Below, one piece after another: positions 1 to 13,113 of a DNA stretch of 64,000 bases. This DNA is from Coniella vitis (taxonomy: Eukaryota > Ascomycota > Sordariomycetes > Diaporthales > Schizoparmaceae). Each line of letters begins with the position of its first letter. Position 1 is the stretch's first letter. The notes under the pieces were generated by a model. The model was not told where the DNA came from. It searched no databases and saw only the letters and a program-made list of their open reading frames with translations. The position numbers and the translations under genes are program-made. The DNA lies in the NCBI GenBank assembly GCA_011317545.1, contig WUJK01000012.1, forward strand, positions 509,001 through 573,000. The letters are read 5' to 3'.

Positions 1-434
1 CACAAAGGATCCAAGAAAAAAAAAGACGACAATGGCAGCTCAACATACTCGTTACCGGGCATGTAGGTGGTGCAGTCATCGTTGGCACAACGAGCCATGT
101 AGGTAATGGTAGGGCCCACGTGGCTGGTAGGCCACAAGGTCCAGTACAGGTCGACGGTCGAGCCAGCAGTGACATTGGCAGTCAGCTTGGCTGGGCTGGA
201 TCCGTCAATGCCATCGGCCAGATCACCACCGCACTGGATGTCGTCCCAGGTGACGACGGTGACGGGTCCGTTGCCCTGGATGGGACGCGAGACTCTCGAG
301 GGGATCGGGTTCTCGTAAGGGTCTGTGTAGGGCTGGTAGAAGGTGTAGCTCTCGCTGTCCAGGGTGGCATTGTTGACGTAGCCATGGCCAGCCACCAAAG
401 ATGCAGACACAACCAGGCCTGCAAAAGTCTTCAT
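1..434 (-). CDS. AA9 lytic polysaccharide monooxygenase, 5' exon (cut by window edge)
   Basis: Copper-dependent oxidase that cleaves cellulose or other beta-glucans outside the cell. Translation from the ATG at 434 gives a signal peptide (MKTFAGLVVSASLVAG) followed at once by His-Gly-Tyr-Val. That histidine would be the mature N-terminal residue of the copper-binding 'histidine brace'. Further on, the segment SHVGPTITYMARC matches the second-histidine motif of the family (H-x-G-P-x-x-x-Y-x-x-x-C), and a Trp-Asp-Asp-Ile-Gln-Cys segment fits the conserved first disulfide cysteine. About 125 residues are coded here. The frame then meets probable splice donors, GTAAC at about 55 or GTATGT at about 48, so the last 50 bases are probably intron and the rest of the gene lies beyond position 1. 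Family assignment is confident; the exact exon end is not. Confidence 0.88.
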   Translation of the reverse strand, partial: MKTFAGLVVSASLVAGHGYVNNATLDSESYTFYQPYTDPYENPIPSRVSRPIQGNGPVTVVTWDDIQCGGDLADGIDGSSPAKLTANVTAGSTVDLYWTLWPTSHVGPTITYMARCANDDCTTYMPGNEYVELPLSSFFFLDPL

Positions 435-3183
435 TTTGGGCAAGTTTCTTCTGTCTTGTTGGTTCCAAAAAAGATAATAATTGGCGTGGTTAAATCGGAG
501 GCGTGATGGCCGAGGAAAAGAACCCTCTCAAAGGAGCGACTGGTGTGGGCAGAAAAGAAAGGGAATGGTATTGGTTGAGAAACGAATGGCAGCCCCAGGC
601 GAACCGTGAATGAATGGAATGTGCCAACCTGGTTGACAACGAAAAAGAGAACGGTGGTGGTGAAGAAGAAACCGAGAACAGAGTGGTTGCGGTCGGATCA
701 GCCATCCGGGGCTTTGGGTATATGTATGCTCGCCAACCGCTTCACGATGAAGGCCGTCGGTCCTTGGGGCGGGAGGGGCGAGGATCGAGGGGTGCATACT
801 GGACGGTAATCGCGCGCGTCCGTCCGTCCATGCTGAGCAGGCCCTGTTGGGGGCGCATACCCGTTGACCAGAGTGTTTCTGATCAAGAGCCTTCATTACA
901 GTTATTCTCCGAGGCGATGCTCATAGGCTCAATGATGCCATCGTGGGCCGCGCTGTTAAGCATACGGACTTCGTTTTGACAAACATCAAACATGATGCCC
1001 CTAAGCGACAAGGGGCACGTCCAGGGGGGGCCAGCCGAGCCGCACAAGGGTGAGGCCAATCACGGCCTCGTCGTTTGCAGCTGAGATCCACCGCAACACT
1101 ACCTATGAAACCGCCAAGAGAGGTGGGAAGGGATCCGCAAGGAACACTGTGAACATCCTTTACATAGTATTCCGTCAGCAAAGCATTTCCATGATCGCTG
1201 CTCATCGAGAGCGGATGACGAGGCGATTGTTTTGGGGCCGAGAAGGGGTTCAACGTAGTACTCAGCTGCTGAACTGGATTGTCCACAAGTGGAGTGGCTT
1301 AACCTACCACAATATGCATGCTGCGTGTGAGGTGCCCAGTGTCTGAAGAGTAATCCTTTTGGAAACACTCTCCAAGTCCAGTGTTTGGTCTTGTCGCTTG
1401 ATTGTTAGTTGCCCGGCTATCTGGAATCGACCACGAGACCAAAAGTATATTTTTGAGCCTCAATGGTAGCGCAAACGGGCGCCAAGAGAAATCATAGGAG
1501 CGCCCGGTGGCACTTCATGTGCAGATCTTGGAACAGATTCTGGCCGGGGTACCTGGCCGCCCGGAGAGAGAAGGGTGAGGCGAGCGGATGCAGCCCGACG
1601 CAGGTTATGCTGATTTCGTGCAGTTGGTCCGGATGGCTCCGAAAAATGCTGTACTATGTAGTGAAGCCCTCCATGGTCACTTGTCTTGTACCCGTGTCTG
1701 GGCAAGCAGATTTCCTGCTTGTACTGTGTTGATTGTTGTGTACCATCCCGAAATGGATAGGGGAAGTGACATTGCCTGTTGCTTGCGGGTCGGCAAGGCT
1801 ACTTTTTGGATCCGAAGTAGAACAGGTGTATTATTAGCTGGAGCCCAAAGCCAACAACTTACACAAGAGTGGCACGAGCACCGTTGAAACGACCATGCTA
1901 TGGTAAAAAGACGACCGTCCCCATTTGCGGGCGTCCCTCGGCTCGCATCCCCATTCGGTCTAGCAACGAGATCCACAGCGTTTGCCCTGTCAGGAGAAGA
2001 ATTATGCACAATATTGGGTGGTGATCAACTTGCAACATTGTTCTTATGCATACCAGGCCATGCAGCAAGGCGACGGGCAAATGTTTCCGTCCGAACACTG
2101 GGTGCCTGGCACAGGCGGCACCTGTATGCAAGATTCTGTGGATTGACCATCCAAGAACGCCAACATTAAACAATTGTCGACGAACAAATAACCCAACAAA
2201 AGGATGGTTGGGCCTGGGCTTGGACCGGGGACCCACAGAGCTTACCTACCAAGAGTCGACGATACTTTCGCACAACTCGCGGCAATGTTAGACTGGTGCG
2301 GTGAACAACTCGGCCGCCGAAGCTGTTAAATTTCAAGTTCTTGACGGCGGGCCCTCGCCAGTGTGCTCGTATCGCCAGCCTGCCGGCTCTCGTATGCAAG
2401 CCTTAACGGTGAAATCGTGGCGACGGGACAATCCTGGGACACTGTCTGACAACAGGGCCAGAACCTCGTTCTCGGATTGATTCCGGCCCAGCAACCAGCC
2501 GGCATCTTCCTCGTGATCTGGGTCGCCTGGATATTGGTGCCCCTATTCAGACGGCCCCCTTCAATCCTGTGAAACTTGGGAGTTGACATTGGCCATTGTT
2601 CAAGAATCTTTCATTTGCATGGTGTCGGTCTTGCCATTCGGGCAATGCAGAATCTGGGTCTGTCTTCGGACATTTGCAAACGGAAGGCTGGGTTGTTGAG
2701 ATGAAAACTGTTGCAAGCATGGAGAAGGCCACGCCGAAGTGGAATCGAGCGCCGTGCTCGCTTCAGAATTCGGATGCCCCCTTTGCCACCGTTGCTAGTA
2801 GATCCCACAATATCAGTTGTGAGAGCGGCCATTCAAGTTTGCAAAGTACCCCAGCCTTTTGTTTCCCACGTACTGATACAAAGATCAAAACATTCCCCAT
2901 CAGCCATTGCATTTCCGTCCTATCCTCATTCAACGTATAATATTGTCATCCCACACATCGACCAGGTCTTGTACCTGTCAAGAATCTTTGCAATGCCAAA
3001 CACGGCTTCTTCGTTAACTCCTTATGCATACAAGCAAGTCCTCCGATCCTCACAAAATATGTTCACAAATCATCTCCAAATCCACGGTGCTATACTGAAA
3101 ACTCCTTATCAACATTCTGCATCATCTGATACAGCTTCCAATGCGGGTTAATCTCGTGTCGTTTAACGTGGTCGCCATACAGG
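435..3183. other. Intergenic region, AA9 promoter and RdRP 3' side
   Basis: No supported gene. It holds the promoter of the AA9 gene (just above 434) and the 3' flank of the RdRP gene. Open frames of up to about 145 codons exist on both strands, but they show no family resemblance or consistent splice structure. Two copies of the dispersed 9-mer are present: TACATAGTA at 1161-1169 and TACTATGTA at 1652-1660. Confidence 0.6.
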
Positions 3184-6100
3184 TCATGAATCGTCGTCGT
3201 CTCCCGTATTCTCACCATTGTTGTCCTCGATACTAAACCGGCTTCCACCTTCCATCCTGGCTGTGATCTGCTTGACAAACTTGGCGTCTGGTCGCAGACC
3301 TGCATATAGCTCTGGGACAACGACTACTGGAGCGCCCGATGCACCACAGAGTCCTCTGCTGCTTGTAACGGCCTGGGCTTTGATATAACAAAGCTGCGTG
3401 CAAGCCATCTGCCAAACGAAACGAGCCTTCATGCTTCGGCCACCAGAGTTGCAGTACATGTAGAATGCTGTGCTAGCCTTCAGCAAGGCCCACTGAGACA
3501 TTTCACCGCCCAAGTGCAACCTGGAGTTTGTGGCTTGGTCGCTTGGTTGAATCCCTTGCCACCGTTCATAAACTCGTTGCACTCTTTCGGCAAAATTGAG
3601 CGAGTCATCGCGATGTAGCAGATCCCAGTATTTAGCCACGTCCTCAATGTCTTGCTTGAGATGCTGCAGCAAGTCGTTCGCGGACGGCTCGTCAAAGCTA
3701 TAGTAATAAGAGGCAATGTGACTGTCCCAATGTGACGGTGCACGCCTGGCCGACTTGCTATGGAGTCCAAGCGCAGCAGCGAAATCGTTGAGCTCTGTTG
3801 CTATAGTCGGCTTTGCAACTTGGAATTTGAGAAAGTCGATGATATTCTTTGGTTGACATCCGCTCAAATGCTCGCGCCTGTACAAGGGCACCTTGATTGA
3901 ATCGGATGCTGGAAATTTCTGATCCTGCAGGAAACGTCGAAAGTCTTGCTCCGAAAAACTGATGCCTTGCTTGGCTTGATCGACAAGGTTGCTGAGAAGG
4001 GTACTCAAAAAGATGGATGCTTCATCAGATATAGTGTTTCTCTGATAACACAAACGCTCTTTGTAGATTGTGCACAGACCTAGCATGCTTTTGGTGAGAT
4101 TGAATCTAAAGCACTTGTGCAGCATCTTGTCAATGGCGTGTCCGAGAGGCTCTTGTTCATCCTCACATCCAGCTAGTATATCGTTGAGAGTCTCTTTGTC
4201 TTGAGTGAGCCACTGAGATAGATCCGGCTGTTCCGGCACTCGGGCGTTCACAAAGTTGTTGACGACAAGTGGTTCCCAGCAAACCCAACACTGGTCTCCA
4301 TCGTAATCGCCACCCGCCAACTTGTCAGCCAGGGGCGTATCACCTTGGCTGGAAAAGACAATAACGTCCGTGAGATCGGCAAGTTCCGGTCTGAACACGG
4401 CTTGAACTTTTTGTATGTCTGAAGCGAAATGTGCTGGGGATCGTGCGACTAGGACTGGCCCCTGGACCATTGTTTTGCTCCAATGCTCATCAGCCTGCAA
4501 AGAAGTCGAGAAGCCAATATGAACTTCGCCTTCCTTTAGAACGCCTTGAAAGTCAACAACCATGTACAGGTACGCCGAACGGCCAACTGCAATATTGAGT
4601 TTGGCTGAGAGGTGCTCGCACTTGCGCTTCTGTATAGCGTATGCGATATCGGCCAGCAACTTGTTTGATTTGGGATCAAAGCCAGCATCGAGCATCGTGT
4701 TCATGAGTTCCTGGTCCTCCTTTGGAGCGGACCCCTGTTTCAGCACATAGCCGTGTTGTACACGATCTTGTGTGGGGCCAGAACCCGAGTTTTCGTGACA
4801 CCATTGGCGAAATTGAATGGGGTTTTGAAGAGCCTTTTTCTGCCCCGCAAGATCTTTTTGCAGGTTCTCCCTCAAGAGTGTACCGATAGCCTCGCGCATC
4901 GCATCCTTGTCGGTGGACCTGTCTTCGAGAACTGGGAGCAATTGAAGGTTGAATCTAGCCGGCCGCGGAGGTAACGAATAGCCCCGGATCTCCAGTGTGC
5001 GATGATCAGCCGCGGCTGACGACGGCTCCAGTTCCCACTTGCGTTGAGAAGGATACGTTTCAATCCAAAGGGCAGTGTCATTGTCCTGGGGCTCGGTGGT
5101 CACAATCCACATGCCCTTTGCGCTTCCCAATCGACCTTGCACGGCAGACGGTGTAGCGGTCAGTCCGAGGCGTTGTTGTATCAATCTCGCAACTGCGGGT
5201 GACATCCTCGCAATGCCATCATTCATCACTTTGTTGGTGGGAGAGAGAATGTCCTGGCGTAGATGTCTTATCTGATGCGGTTCGAACACAATAGCCGGGC
5301 TAGTCTTGCTAAGGACTAGGAAAAAAGGTCAACCAATAGTCCGCATCAAATTGGATTGTCAAAACTTACGGAGAGCTAGCCTCTGAAACAGCTTGAGTGA
5401 AGGCTGTTTGCGGTTCTTTGCTGTGCGAAGACTCAAAGCCCACTTGAGCATCTGCTTCAGGGATACCCGTGGAAATTTCCCATCGACTTGATCGTCTTCA
5501 GCGAAAAAGTAAATCCGCTCCTTATACATGAGTCTGGGTTCTGGTCCAAATTGGAGATCCTTTTGTGGTTTTCGTGATCCGCCGCTCTTGGTGTAGAAGG
5601 CTCTCCATGTGCGGCCGCACAACTCATGGCTTTTTATAAGCCATAGAACCAAAGCCTTGAAGAAGTTCTCAGTATCCTTGGCCGGGGTGCGTAAGTTCGA
5701 GGAGTCTGGAGATGGTATAAGCAGTTCGAAAAACCGATCAGCCCCGTAGAAGCGCGCCAACCGATACGACTGCTCCAACTTTGGAGGTTGCAGCACCAGT
5801 TGCATGAAGGTCTTGGATTTCTTCCCAGATCCCTTGACCAATTCCAGAGATGCCGTGTAAACAACATGCTGATCGAATGCAAGAAGAGATTGGTCCAGAC
5901 AGGCAGCCCAGGCTGGACCTGGCGAGGACTCTGGAAACGCCTTGCCCTGAAAGGCTGGATGCTTCCAAAGAGCCATCCGCAAGCGTTTTTGGTCTTGCCA
6001 ATCCAATGTGCCTTGCAGGTCGACTGTTGCAAGATCCACACCACAGCTGAGAGCTATTCTCGTGACCTCCCATCTCACTGCAAAGGGAGCTGCGCTCAGC

Positions 6101-7011
6101 CAAGAGGGCAGTTTTGGCCAGATCGATTGCAGCTGTTGGGAGATGGCTGCAATTTCATCTTGTGTCTTTTGCTCACAAGCGGAGCCCTTGGTACCTGGAG
6201 CTGAAGACGGGCACTGTGGGCCGCTATACGCGACCTGCGGTAGCTCAGAGGCATCAAATGACCGAGCCAGAGTGGCAAGTGCATCTTGAGTTTCCGAGGT
6301 TGGCGAACCAAGCGATTCTTGTGTACTTTGCGGGTCCCTGGCAGCGGAGAAGACGCTCGAGAAAGAAGTTTCGTTGGTGTTTACCGACGTGAACGATTGA
6401 CAGGTTTGCAATTGACGCCGGCTACACGGCGCATTGTCCTTGGCTACCAAAATCTCAGATCCATCCTGTTGCCCGACTCGGGATGTATCAACAATCGGGA
6501 AGCCCTCTTTCGAGTCTTGGACGAAATCGACCTTTTTCGGTCTCTTGTTAGGAAAATGTTGCCTGATATCCGTCTGTCTTTTGGTAGGCGCTGTAGCAGC
6601 ATTTGGAGCATGCGTAGGTTGGGGGTTTCGGCCCGAGGGATGTTCAAGATTCACGGGCTGATGCTGTGCTCTACCGTACGGCCTTCGCTCCCACCCCCTC
6701 CCATCAGCATTGTCGAGGACGTCGTGAAGGAGGGCACGCAGAGAACTAACGACGCTTTGTGGTTTCTTGGTGAACAGTGCCCAGAATCCTTCGACTTTGA
6801 GCTGGAACTGAGCAAGCAGTGCTTCGACGCTTTCTATTCCCTGGGTGTCATAGTGTGCCTCAAGGCGGCTGTAGATCTCGAATGCGGGATGCTCATGGTG
6901 GGCAGAGGCGTTACAGCCAGAGACCGGGATCCCAATTTGGTGTTGTGCATTGATTTGCTGAATTAGACGGCAGAGCTCGTCCTTCCGACGGCCATGGGGA
7001 GCAGACGCCAT
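3184..7011 (-). CDS. RNA-dependent RNA polymerase (RNA-silencing type, QDE-1/SAD-1 family)
   Basis: Cellular RdRP that makes double-stranded RNA for the RNA interference pathway. Two exons: 7011-5370 and 5315-3184. The 54-nt intron has donor GTAAGT and acceptor CCTAG, and joining them restores one frame of 1257 residues. The catalytic signature Asp-Tyr-Asp-Gly-Asp lies at about residues 884-888 in the context GGDYDGDQCWVCW, which is diagnostic for the eukaryotic RdRP double-psi beta-barrel. Before it come the family-typical VMNDG segment (start of exon 2) and a run ending in VFSSQGDTPL. The N-terminal 250 residues are poorly conserved and partly disordered; the C-terminus is acidic (DDDDS). 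Length is in the normal range for fungal RdRPs. I cannot say from sequence alone whether it is the QDE-1, SAD-1 or RRP-3 type. The start at 7011 is the first ATG in frame. Confidence 0.93.
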
Positions 7012-8663
7012 GGTCTAGCAGTGTCCAGTCGTCGGCGGGGCTGCAGTAAGACGGGCGTAAGGCTGGCGGCACGAGGGGCCAGTTCTCGACAGGGAAGGCT
7101 TGGTGCGGGGAATGCACCCACGAATTCTGCCACTGCCGTTTGTGCGCACGGATGGCGGTCTGATGAACATAGCAAGAGCAAGCTGGGGTCGAGGAGTGAA
7201 GAGATCGAGTCCAGAACGTGGTTGTGAGTGTGGCTGCATAGTACACAGTTTGCGTGGCACAATAAATATAACAAAAGAACAAGACACCCATGTATGAACG
7301 ATGAAAGAAGCAATTCCTTGGCCAGGGACAATTATTGGTCGCTGCAGCAACACCAAATACGAAGGCATTGTGCGCTTTGTACATACCTCCTGAGTACTAT
7401 GTACTACTTCAATTAGCTGGACAATTAGCTAAGCATCGAACGAAAACCGGTGTGCTTTCGTGACCCACTACAACATGTACCCAGGTTCCCACTCCGTTCT
7501 TCCTCCGAGTCTGCCTCCTGCCATGCTGTCGCTGCCCAAGCTGTCGACTTGCAAGAGAGATACCAGAAGCGAATATGGCGGCGATGTCGGCCATTCACCC
7601 CAGGAAAGCGTACTATGTACATAGTAAGATATTGCTTTCGGTCATGATTGGATTGGGCAACGCGACTGGCCTTTCTGCACTTACTATGTAGCCCAGTGCA
7701 TCGCCTCTTTTCTCAGAAGAGGAAATGACTATGCGCACAAGTCACAGGTAGAGCAAAAAGGTCCTGCAACATTTATTACGTACAACTGCTGTAACGCTGA
7801 ACAAGGAGCCTCGACTTCAGCATTGACAATTATATGTTGTATGCAGAGGTGCAGCAACCATCAACCTTTGAACCCCTGGAAGCGTCGGGAACGTCAAAGC
7901 TCAGGGGCTCAAAGGAGCCTGCAGTCGCCCAGATGTCGCTGTAGAGCACTGCTGCTAGCAGTGCTCGTCGGCAATATGGGAAAGTCTAAAATTATCAGCG
8001 AAGGGGTTCCGCTAATCGATTCTCTACATAGTACCAGCCAAGCCAGCGCCCAGGATAGCAGGCACGCTCCGTGGTCAAGATCCCTGTGCCGCCATCGCCC
8101 CACTCTCGGCAAGCCTGCAGACTTGGAATCTTCAGGCAGTTTTCGCTGTGCTGCCCTAGGGCGGGGCTAGGCTTGTACATAGCAGCAGCAGCACTCGAGT
8201 CCAATTGAGCAGGACTTCACCGACGCTGTGACTTGCAAAGCCTCTCAACACCACCTTACGCTGCCGCCTTCCCACAATCACCACTGCTGCACCAGGCCTG
8301 TGACCCTACCCTACCTTTGCGAGCCGCACGCTATACAAATCTCGGTTTGCCCACACTCCAGCGCGTCGTGACCATACAAGCAGCTGTGCAATCCATAGGC
8401 CCGCCTCGCCACAGCGGGCAGCAGTCTCAGATACACCAGACTTATTAGCTAATAGGCCACCATCCGAACTAACGTCCACCAACGAGGCTACTGTCCTTTC
8501 GGTCGACGATCTACGCTTGACGTCTGGTTCCTGGCTGCCCAAGTCGCAGCCTCTCCTCGTCTGTTCACCAAGCGACGCTCGATTGGCACTTCTATTCAGT
8601 CCTGCATAAGCTCTCTTCTGCCAGCCTTGCGTCGGATGCCCGGGAGACGACAACACTACGGAC
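7012..8663. other. Divergent intergenic region, RdRP and Zn2Cys6 gene promoters
   Basis: Shared upstream region of the RdRP gene (left, minus) and the Zn2Cys6 factor (right, plus). No coding frame I can support. It carries four loci of the dispersed motif: 7395-7403, the complete 16-bp palindrome at 7611-7626, 7682-7690 and 8025-8033. A degenerate copy (TACATAGCA) begins at about 8175. The last 300 bases before 8664 are cytosine-rich, as expected for a fungal leader. Confidence 0.6.
7611..7626. repeat. Perfect 16-bp palindrome TACTATGTACATAGTA
   Basis: The sequence equals its own reverse complement. It is the full-length form of a motif whose 9-bp half (TACTATGTA or TACATAGTA) recurs through the non-coding DNA of this window. 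It sits between the RdRP and Zn2Cys6 genes, with another half copy 56 bp downstream at 7682. Function unknown; the symmetry would suit a homodimeric DNA-binding protein. Confidence 0.9.
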
Positions 8664-11621
8664 ATGTCGGATCAGCATGAGAGCCCCAACATCGACGACT
8701 TGACCCCGGAAGAGGCCAGCCGCATCATCCACTCTCATCGCAAAGTACGCTATGGTACGCTGCGTCTTACTGTGCGAGCATCTAACCTCTTTCAAGCCTG
8801 CTTCTCTCCTCTCGACGTTCCCCTTTAACACTCATGCATCGTCTCGTCTCGTGCTTCTTGTCTCGCTCATTGTCGTTCTCTGTTTTCTGGTGTGGCCCTT
8901 TTCCTAGGAAGCATACATTGACTGATCCCCGCGCCCAGGCACGGCATGCTGGCCATGTCGTCAGCGAAAGGTCAAGTGTGACAACAAGCAACCATGCGAG
9001 AACTGCGTCAAGCGAGAGCATCCCCAGCTATGCTCCTACAAGCCCAACCGCTCGGCCAAGTCCTCCTCCATCTCGGACAGCCTTGGGCACGTCAGCAAGA
9101 AGAGGGCACTCTCCATCGACGAGCATGGCCAAGCACCCAACGAGATGAGCAGCGAGGCCAAGTCTGATCCTGCCATTCGCTCTTTCGGTATACCCTTCCG
9201 CACCACTAGTTTCGCACAGACGGACCCTGATGAGCTTGATAATGATCTGACCCCCATCTCAGTTGACGCAGAATCAGCAGAGGTTACAAGGTATCTCGGC
9301 CAGAACAGCATACCCGCCTTGCTGAGGGAGCAGTCCTCCTCAAATGACCGCCAAGAAGGCGTCGACTACATCCGCCAGGACATGCGCTCCATCCTTGGAC
9401 TGGATAATTCGGCTCCCTTTCCCCTCATGTCTTCCCGGCACCTGGAGAAGCTAACTGCTGATATATCGGCCGAGCTGCCTTCGGACAGGGAGGTATACAA
9501 GTAGGTGTTTTTGTCCCTACGGTGCCGAGATTCTCGCCGATGACATTCTCCATTGTCTATCAAGGGCATCCCGCTGACCCGGTCCAGACTTTTTCGCACC
9601 TACAAGGAAATCCCACAGGTTTTCTGGGGTTTCGTCATGGACATTGACGATCTAGAATCCAAGTTGATGGATTATCTGGAAGAAAGGGCCAAGAATGCAA
9701 AAACAGGCACCAAGACGCCGAGAAAACCTGTTTCAGCCTCATGGCTTGCCATTCTCTTTGCCGTGCTTGCTGTTGGCTCCCAATATCACGATTCGCCTTA
9801 CCACATCCGCACCAGCAGCTCCCAAAAGTATCTCCAGATCTCTTTCCACTTCTTACGGGTTGGAAATTTCCTCCTTAGGCCAAACTTCGACTCGATACAG
9901 GCATTGCTCTTGGTTTCCTTTAGTCTGCTCAACGACATGAAGGCAGAAGGTTCTTGGGCACTGTTAGGACTCACTTGTCGACTAGCATTGTCACTGGGCC
10001 TGCATCGCGTCAACAACCACCCACCAAGCGACCCAGAAGGGGCAAGGAAGGATAATATTAGACGGAAGTTATGGTGAGTGCACGCTCCGTAGGAGGTGGA
10101 CTGTGGATATTATTACTAAATGCTTTAGGTGGTGTTGTCTGTGGCATGACACTTTGACATCGTTATCTTTTGATCGGTATGTTTTGTCTCCACCTGGCAT
10201 CAGGGAGCGGTATCTGCTAACAGTCAGTCGAGTGCACCAATGACAAACATACCGTGTTGTCCGATTCCTCTCGCTCCGAGGACGGAAACCGAAGGCCTCA
10301 CCTACCTCGAAGCCATGTACCACCTCTGCGAACTCATCAACCGCCGTCTGAACCCCGATGCCCTTGTGGAAGCGACATACCTCCAAATCCTCCAAAACTG
10401 CCAAGCCATCGAGCAACTCCGCGAGCGAGTCATACCACAAATCCGCAACAAGGAGGCTTGCAAATCCGCCGTGGACCGTCTCCAACACTTTGCCATCCGT
10501 CTCCATACAAGCTTTGTCGCATCGGTCTGTTGTCGACCAGCACTCAAGCGGAGCCAAGACAGCAACCTCAGCGCGTCGGAAAGCAAACTACTGGCCAGCA
10601 AGTGCAAGGAGAACCTCACCGAAACGGTGCGCATGTTCCTTGCCATGCACCAGCTCTCTGTTATTCCCACGCGTTCGTGGGCTTTCACGTATCATGGCCT
10701 GTCATCTGCCGTCCTGCTTGGTCTCCTCCCAGAGACAAAGACGGATCCTGAGATACGGCAGCTCCAGGGTGATCTGATTTCGGCGCTCTCTGCCACTGCT
10801 GCCAAGGACCAAACATCACCCAAGCCGTACATTCCCAAGACAGACAAGGACATTGAGCTCTCGGGCCCACTCTCGAGAGCACTGGTTGCTTTGAAGAATA
10901 TTTATGATCATGGACATATCATGGGGTCAGCATTGCGCCGCGATAATGGTACACGCTCGGGAACCCGTACACCCTTGGCCCTCAGTCAACTCACCAACCA
11001 TGCATCCGCGCTTGCTGATGGCGCGGATCCAGCTTTACTTACCGCATACCCGCAACAAGGCGGGATTTCGGGCAGTCAGAGTCTAGATCCCCACCAGGAT
11101 GCTGCGCTTGCCATGGCCGAGATGCAAAATGGAAATACAATCGGCGACTTATCAGGGTGGGTCAACCCCCAACAGGCCATTCCATTGTTCATTTTCCTTT
11201 TTTGTCTTATTCTTCCCTATGTATTTCCCTTTTTTTGAGTTCGAATGCGTACTGAGTTCTGCTATGCTGCGTTGATCTGTGGCTGACTTTGAATACTCGA
11301 GCAGTTTACCCTTTGGCCAATCAACTCAGCAGTCGCTGGCCATGGGCAACATGGGCACACTTGAGGGTAATGGCTACATGGAGCCCATGGAGCTCTATGA
11401 TTCTATTTTCTGGGGTAAGTACAGTACTGAAGACCGTGCTGGTGAAGATGAGTTTACTAGCATGGCCTGGCCTAGGTCCATCGGCGTGGTGCAAGCTGAC
11501 GTGTCTTACCCGGGCGGCAGAGTCGCCCGATCCATGGAACTCAGGCGTGGATGCCATGAGTTTTGATTTTCTGGCGCAGCCGCCACCAGGACAGCCGCCA
11601 CAGCAGCAATTTTACTTTTGA
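8664..11621 (+). CDS. Zn2Cys6 fungal transcription factor with fungal-specific TF domain
   Basis: Nuclear sequence-specific regulator. Seven exons: 8664-8754, 8939-9500, 9588-10073, 10129-10176, 10224-11156, 11305-11414, 11521-11621. They give 776 residues. Every junction keeps frame, and several introns have clear branch points (TACTAAA before 10129, TGCTAAC before 10224). The binuclear cluster has cysteines at residues 34, 37, 44, 50, 53 and 62 (C-x2-C-x6-C-x5-C-x2-C-x8-C) and is formed only after intron 1 is removed. The fungal-specific TF domain covers about residues 200-500, including SWALLGLTCRLALSLGLHR and, across introns 3 and 4, RRKLWWCCLWHDT. The C-terminus is Pro/Gln-rich, ending in QQQFYF, and may be an activation tail. 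It points towards the GH3 beta-glucosidase gene 3.2 kb downstream. A cellulase/beta-glucosidase regulator (CLR-1 or BglR type) is a reasonable but unproven idea. Confidence 0.92.
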
Positions 11622-12193
11622 AGGCGACGGGGGGTGTAAAGAGAGCGCGCGACCGCGTCTATGTGGTATGGCGCTTCGGGGAGGTTGATGTATATGTGCA
11701 CACATAGTATGCATGTTTGCATATATGTCTGGTGTACTGATTGTGGATCAGGTCAGGCGGACAATGGCATCTGCGACATATTGATCCCAATTTGGATCTG
11801 GATAATATGCGTGGTCGGGTCGCTTGGTCGCTGTGAGTTGTGCATCGCCTGAAGCAATAATCCGAGCTGAGGTGTTTGCATGATAGCGGGATGTTTTGTA
11901 GAAGGGAAAGAGAGAGAAAAAGAAAAGGAAAGCCGGGAAAAAGAAAATCAAGGGATCATACACCGGGAGAGAGCGGGAACTACTACAGACATAGTATAGC
12001 TGCGGACATGATGTTTGGGACGGAACATGGTTATATGGAAAGTGATACCAATGTACGCTCGTCATTGAGTCAATTGGAAGGGGGAAAGAGCCTCACAAGA
12101 ATGCGAATTTGTAAATCCTTGGAGTTAACGTGGGTGGAAAGTCATAAGACTGTATATAGAGAAGTGCCAGCTAGAAGCAGTATGCGGACTGTT

Positions 12194-12288
12194 CACTATG
12201 TACGGTAATTATACTATGTAGGCAGCCGTTCTCGCGCTTGAGGGTCTGTTATTAAGCAATTAGGTAATGAATGACATCGTACATAGTA
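12194..12288. repeat. Cluster of three copies of the dispersed 9-mer
   Basis: CACTATGTA at 12194, TACTATGTA at 12212 and TACATAGTA at 12280, in both orientations within 95 bp, in the intergenic region downstream of the Zn2Cys6 gene. The first copy differs from the 9-mer at its first base. Confidence 0.8.
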
Positions 12289-13004
12289 GTACTGTCACTA
12301 TACGAGAGCATATGAAGTACACAAACTACTGGAAATACATATTATGTACTTGGCTAGGTCTAGGATCTCTGGGGAACTAACTGCACGGAAAAGAAACCAG
12401 GGGTGGACGGGAAATGGGGATGAACAGTGGCTTTTTTTTCCTGCATACCGTACACTGTATAGTATACCAAGCAGGTAAGGCATGTTCGTGGACGAAAAAA
12501 GAATGCAAGACTGTCTGGAAGCAAAGAGGCAAGGAAAAGAGAATATCCACAAAAGCGGGCAAAATTCAACGAAGAAGGGAAAAGAAGGAAGGATAAACAT
12601 TGGACAAACTTGCGGGTCCAACCTGTTTTTTGTGGATCATTCCTTTTAAACAAGAGGAGTCAAATGCATCCGTATGATCCATATGATTGTTGAGGGTGGG
12701 GAATTGGGGGGCCAAAGGAAAAAGAGAAGAGAGACCACGCGTGGACAAAGAAGCAAGAGTGGACGTAAACATCGTACGGTCAGGTCAGTGTACCTCATCA
12801 ATAAGTGGCCGTTGAGATGGCTTTCGTCTTGTCTGGCGGATTGGGCTGCGCTGGGCTTGACGGGCTACTTGGAGTCCAAGATTGATAATCAAACTGATGA
12901 TACATTGATACTTGGGCTACTCTGAGACTGTACCTGGAAGACAATTGACGTGGTTGAACGGGCAGACGGGGGAAGGAAACAAGAAGGCGGGGGACGAAAG
13001 ACGC

Positions 13005-13020
13005 TACTATGTACATAGTA
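13005..13020. repeat. Second perfect 16-bp palindrome TACTATGTACATAGTA
   Basis: Identical in all 16 bases to the element at 7611-7626, although the flanking sequences are unrelated. This shows the palindrome itself is the conserved unit. A tandem pair (TACATAGTACATAGCA, 13098-13113) follows about 80 bp downstream. Confidence 0.9.
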
Positions 13021-13097
13021 GTTGTGGGGGAAAGTGGGGCTCTTCGGGGTGCTTGGGTGGGTGGCAGGGTGGCTGCCGAAAAGTCGGGGCACAAGGG

Positions 13098-13113
13098 TAC
13101 ATAGTACATAGCA
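13098..13113. repeat. Tandem overlapping half-palindromes
   Basis: TACATAGTA overlaps TACATAGCA by two bases, giving two half-sites in the same orientation at 7-bp spacing. This differs from the inverted arrangement in the complete palindromes. Confidence 0.75.
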
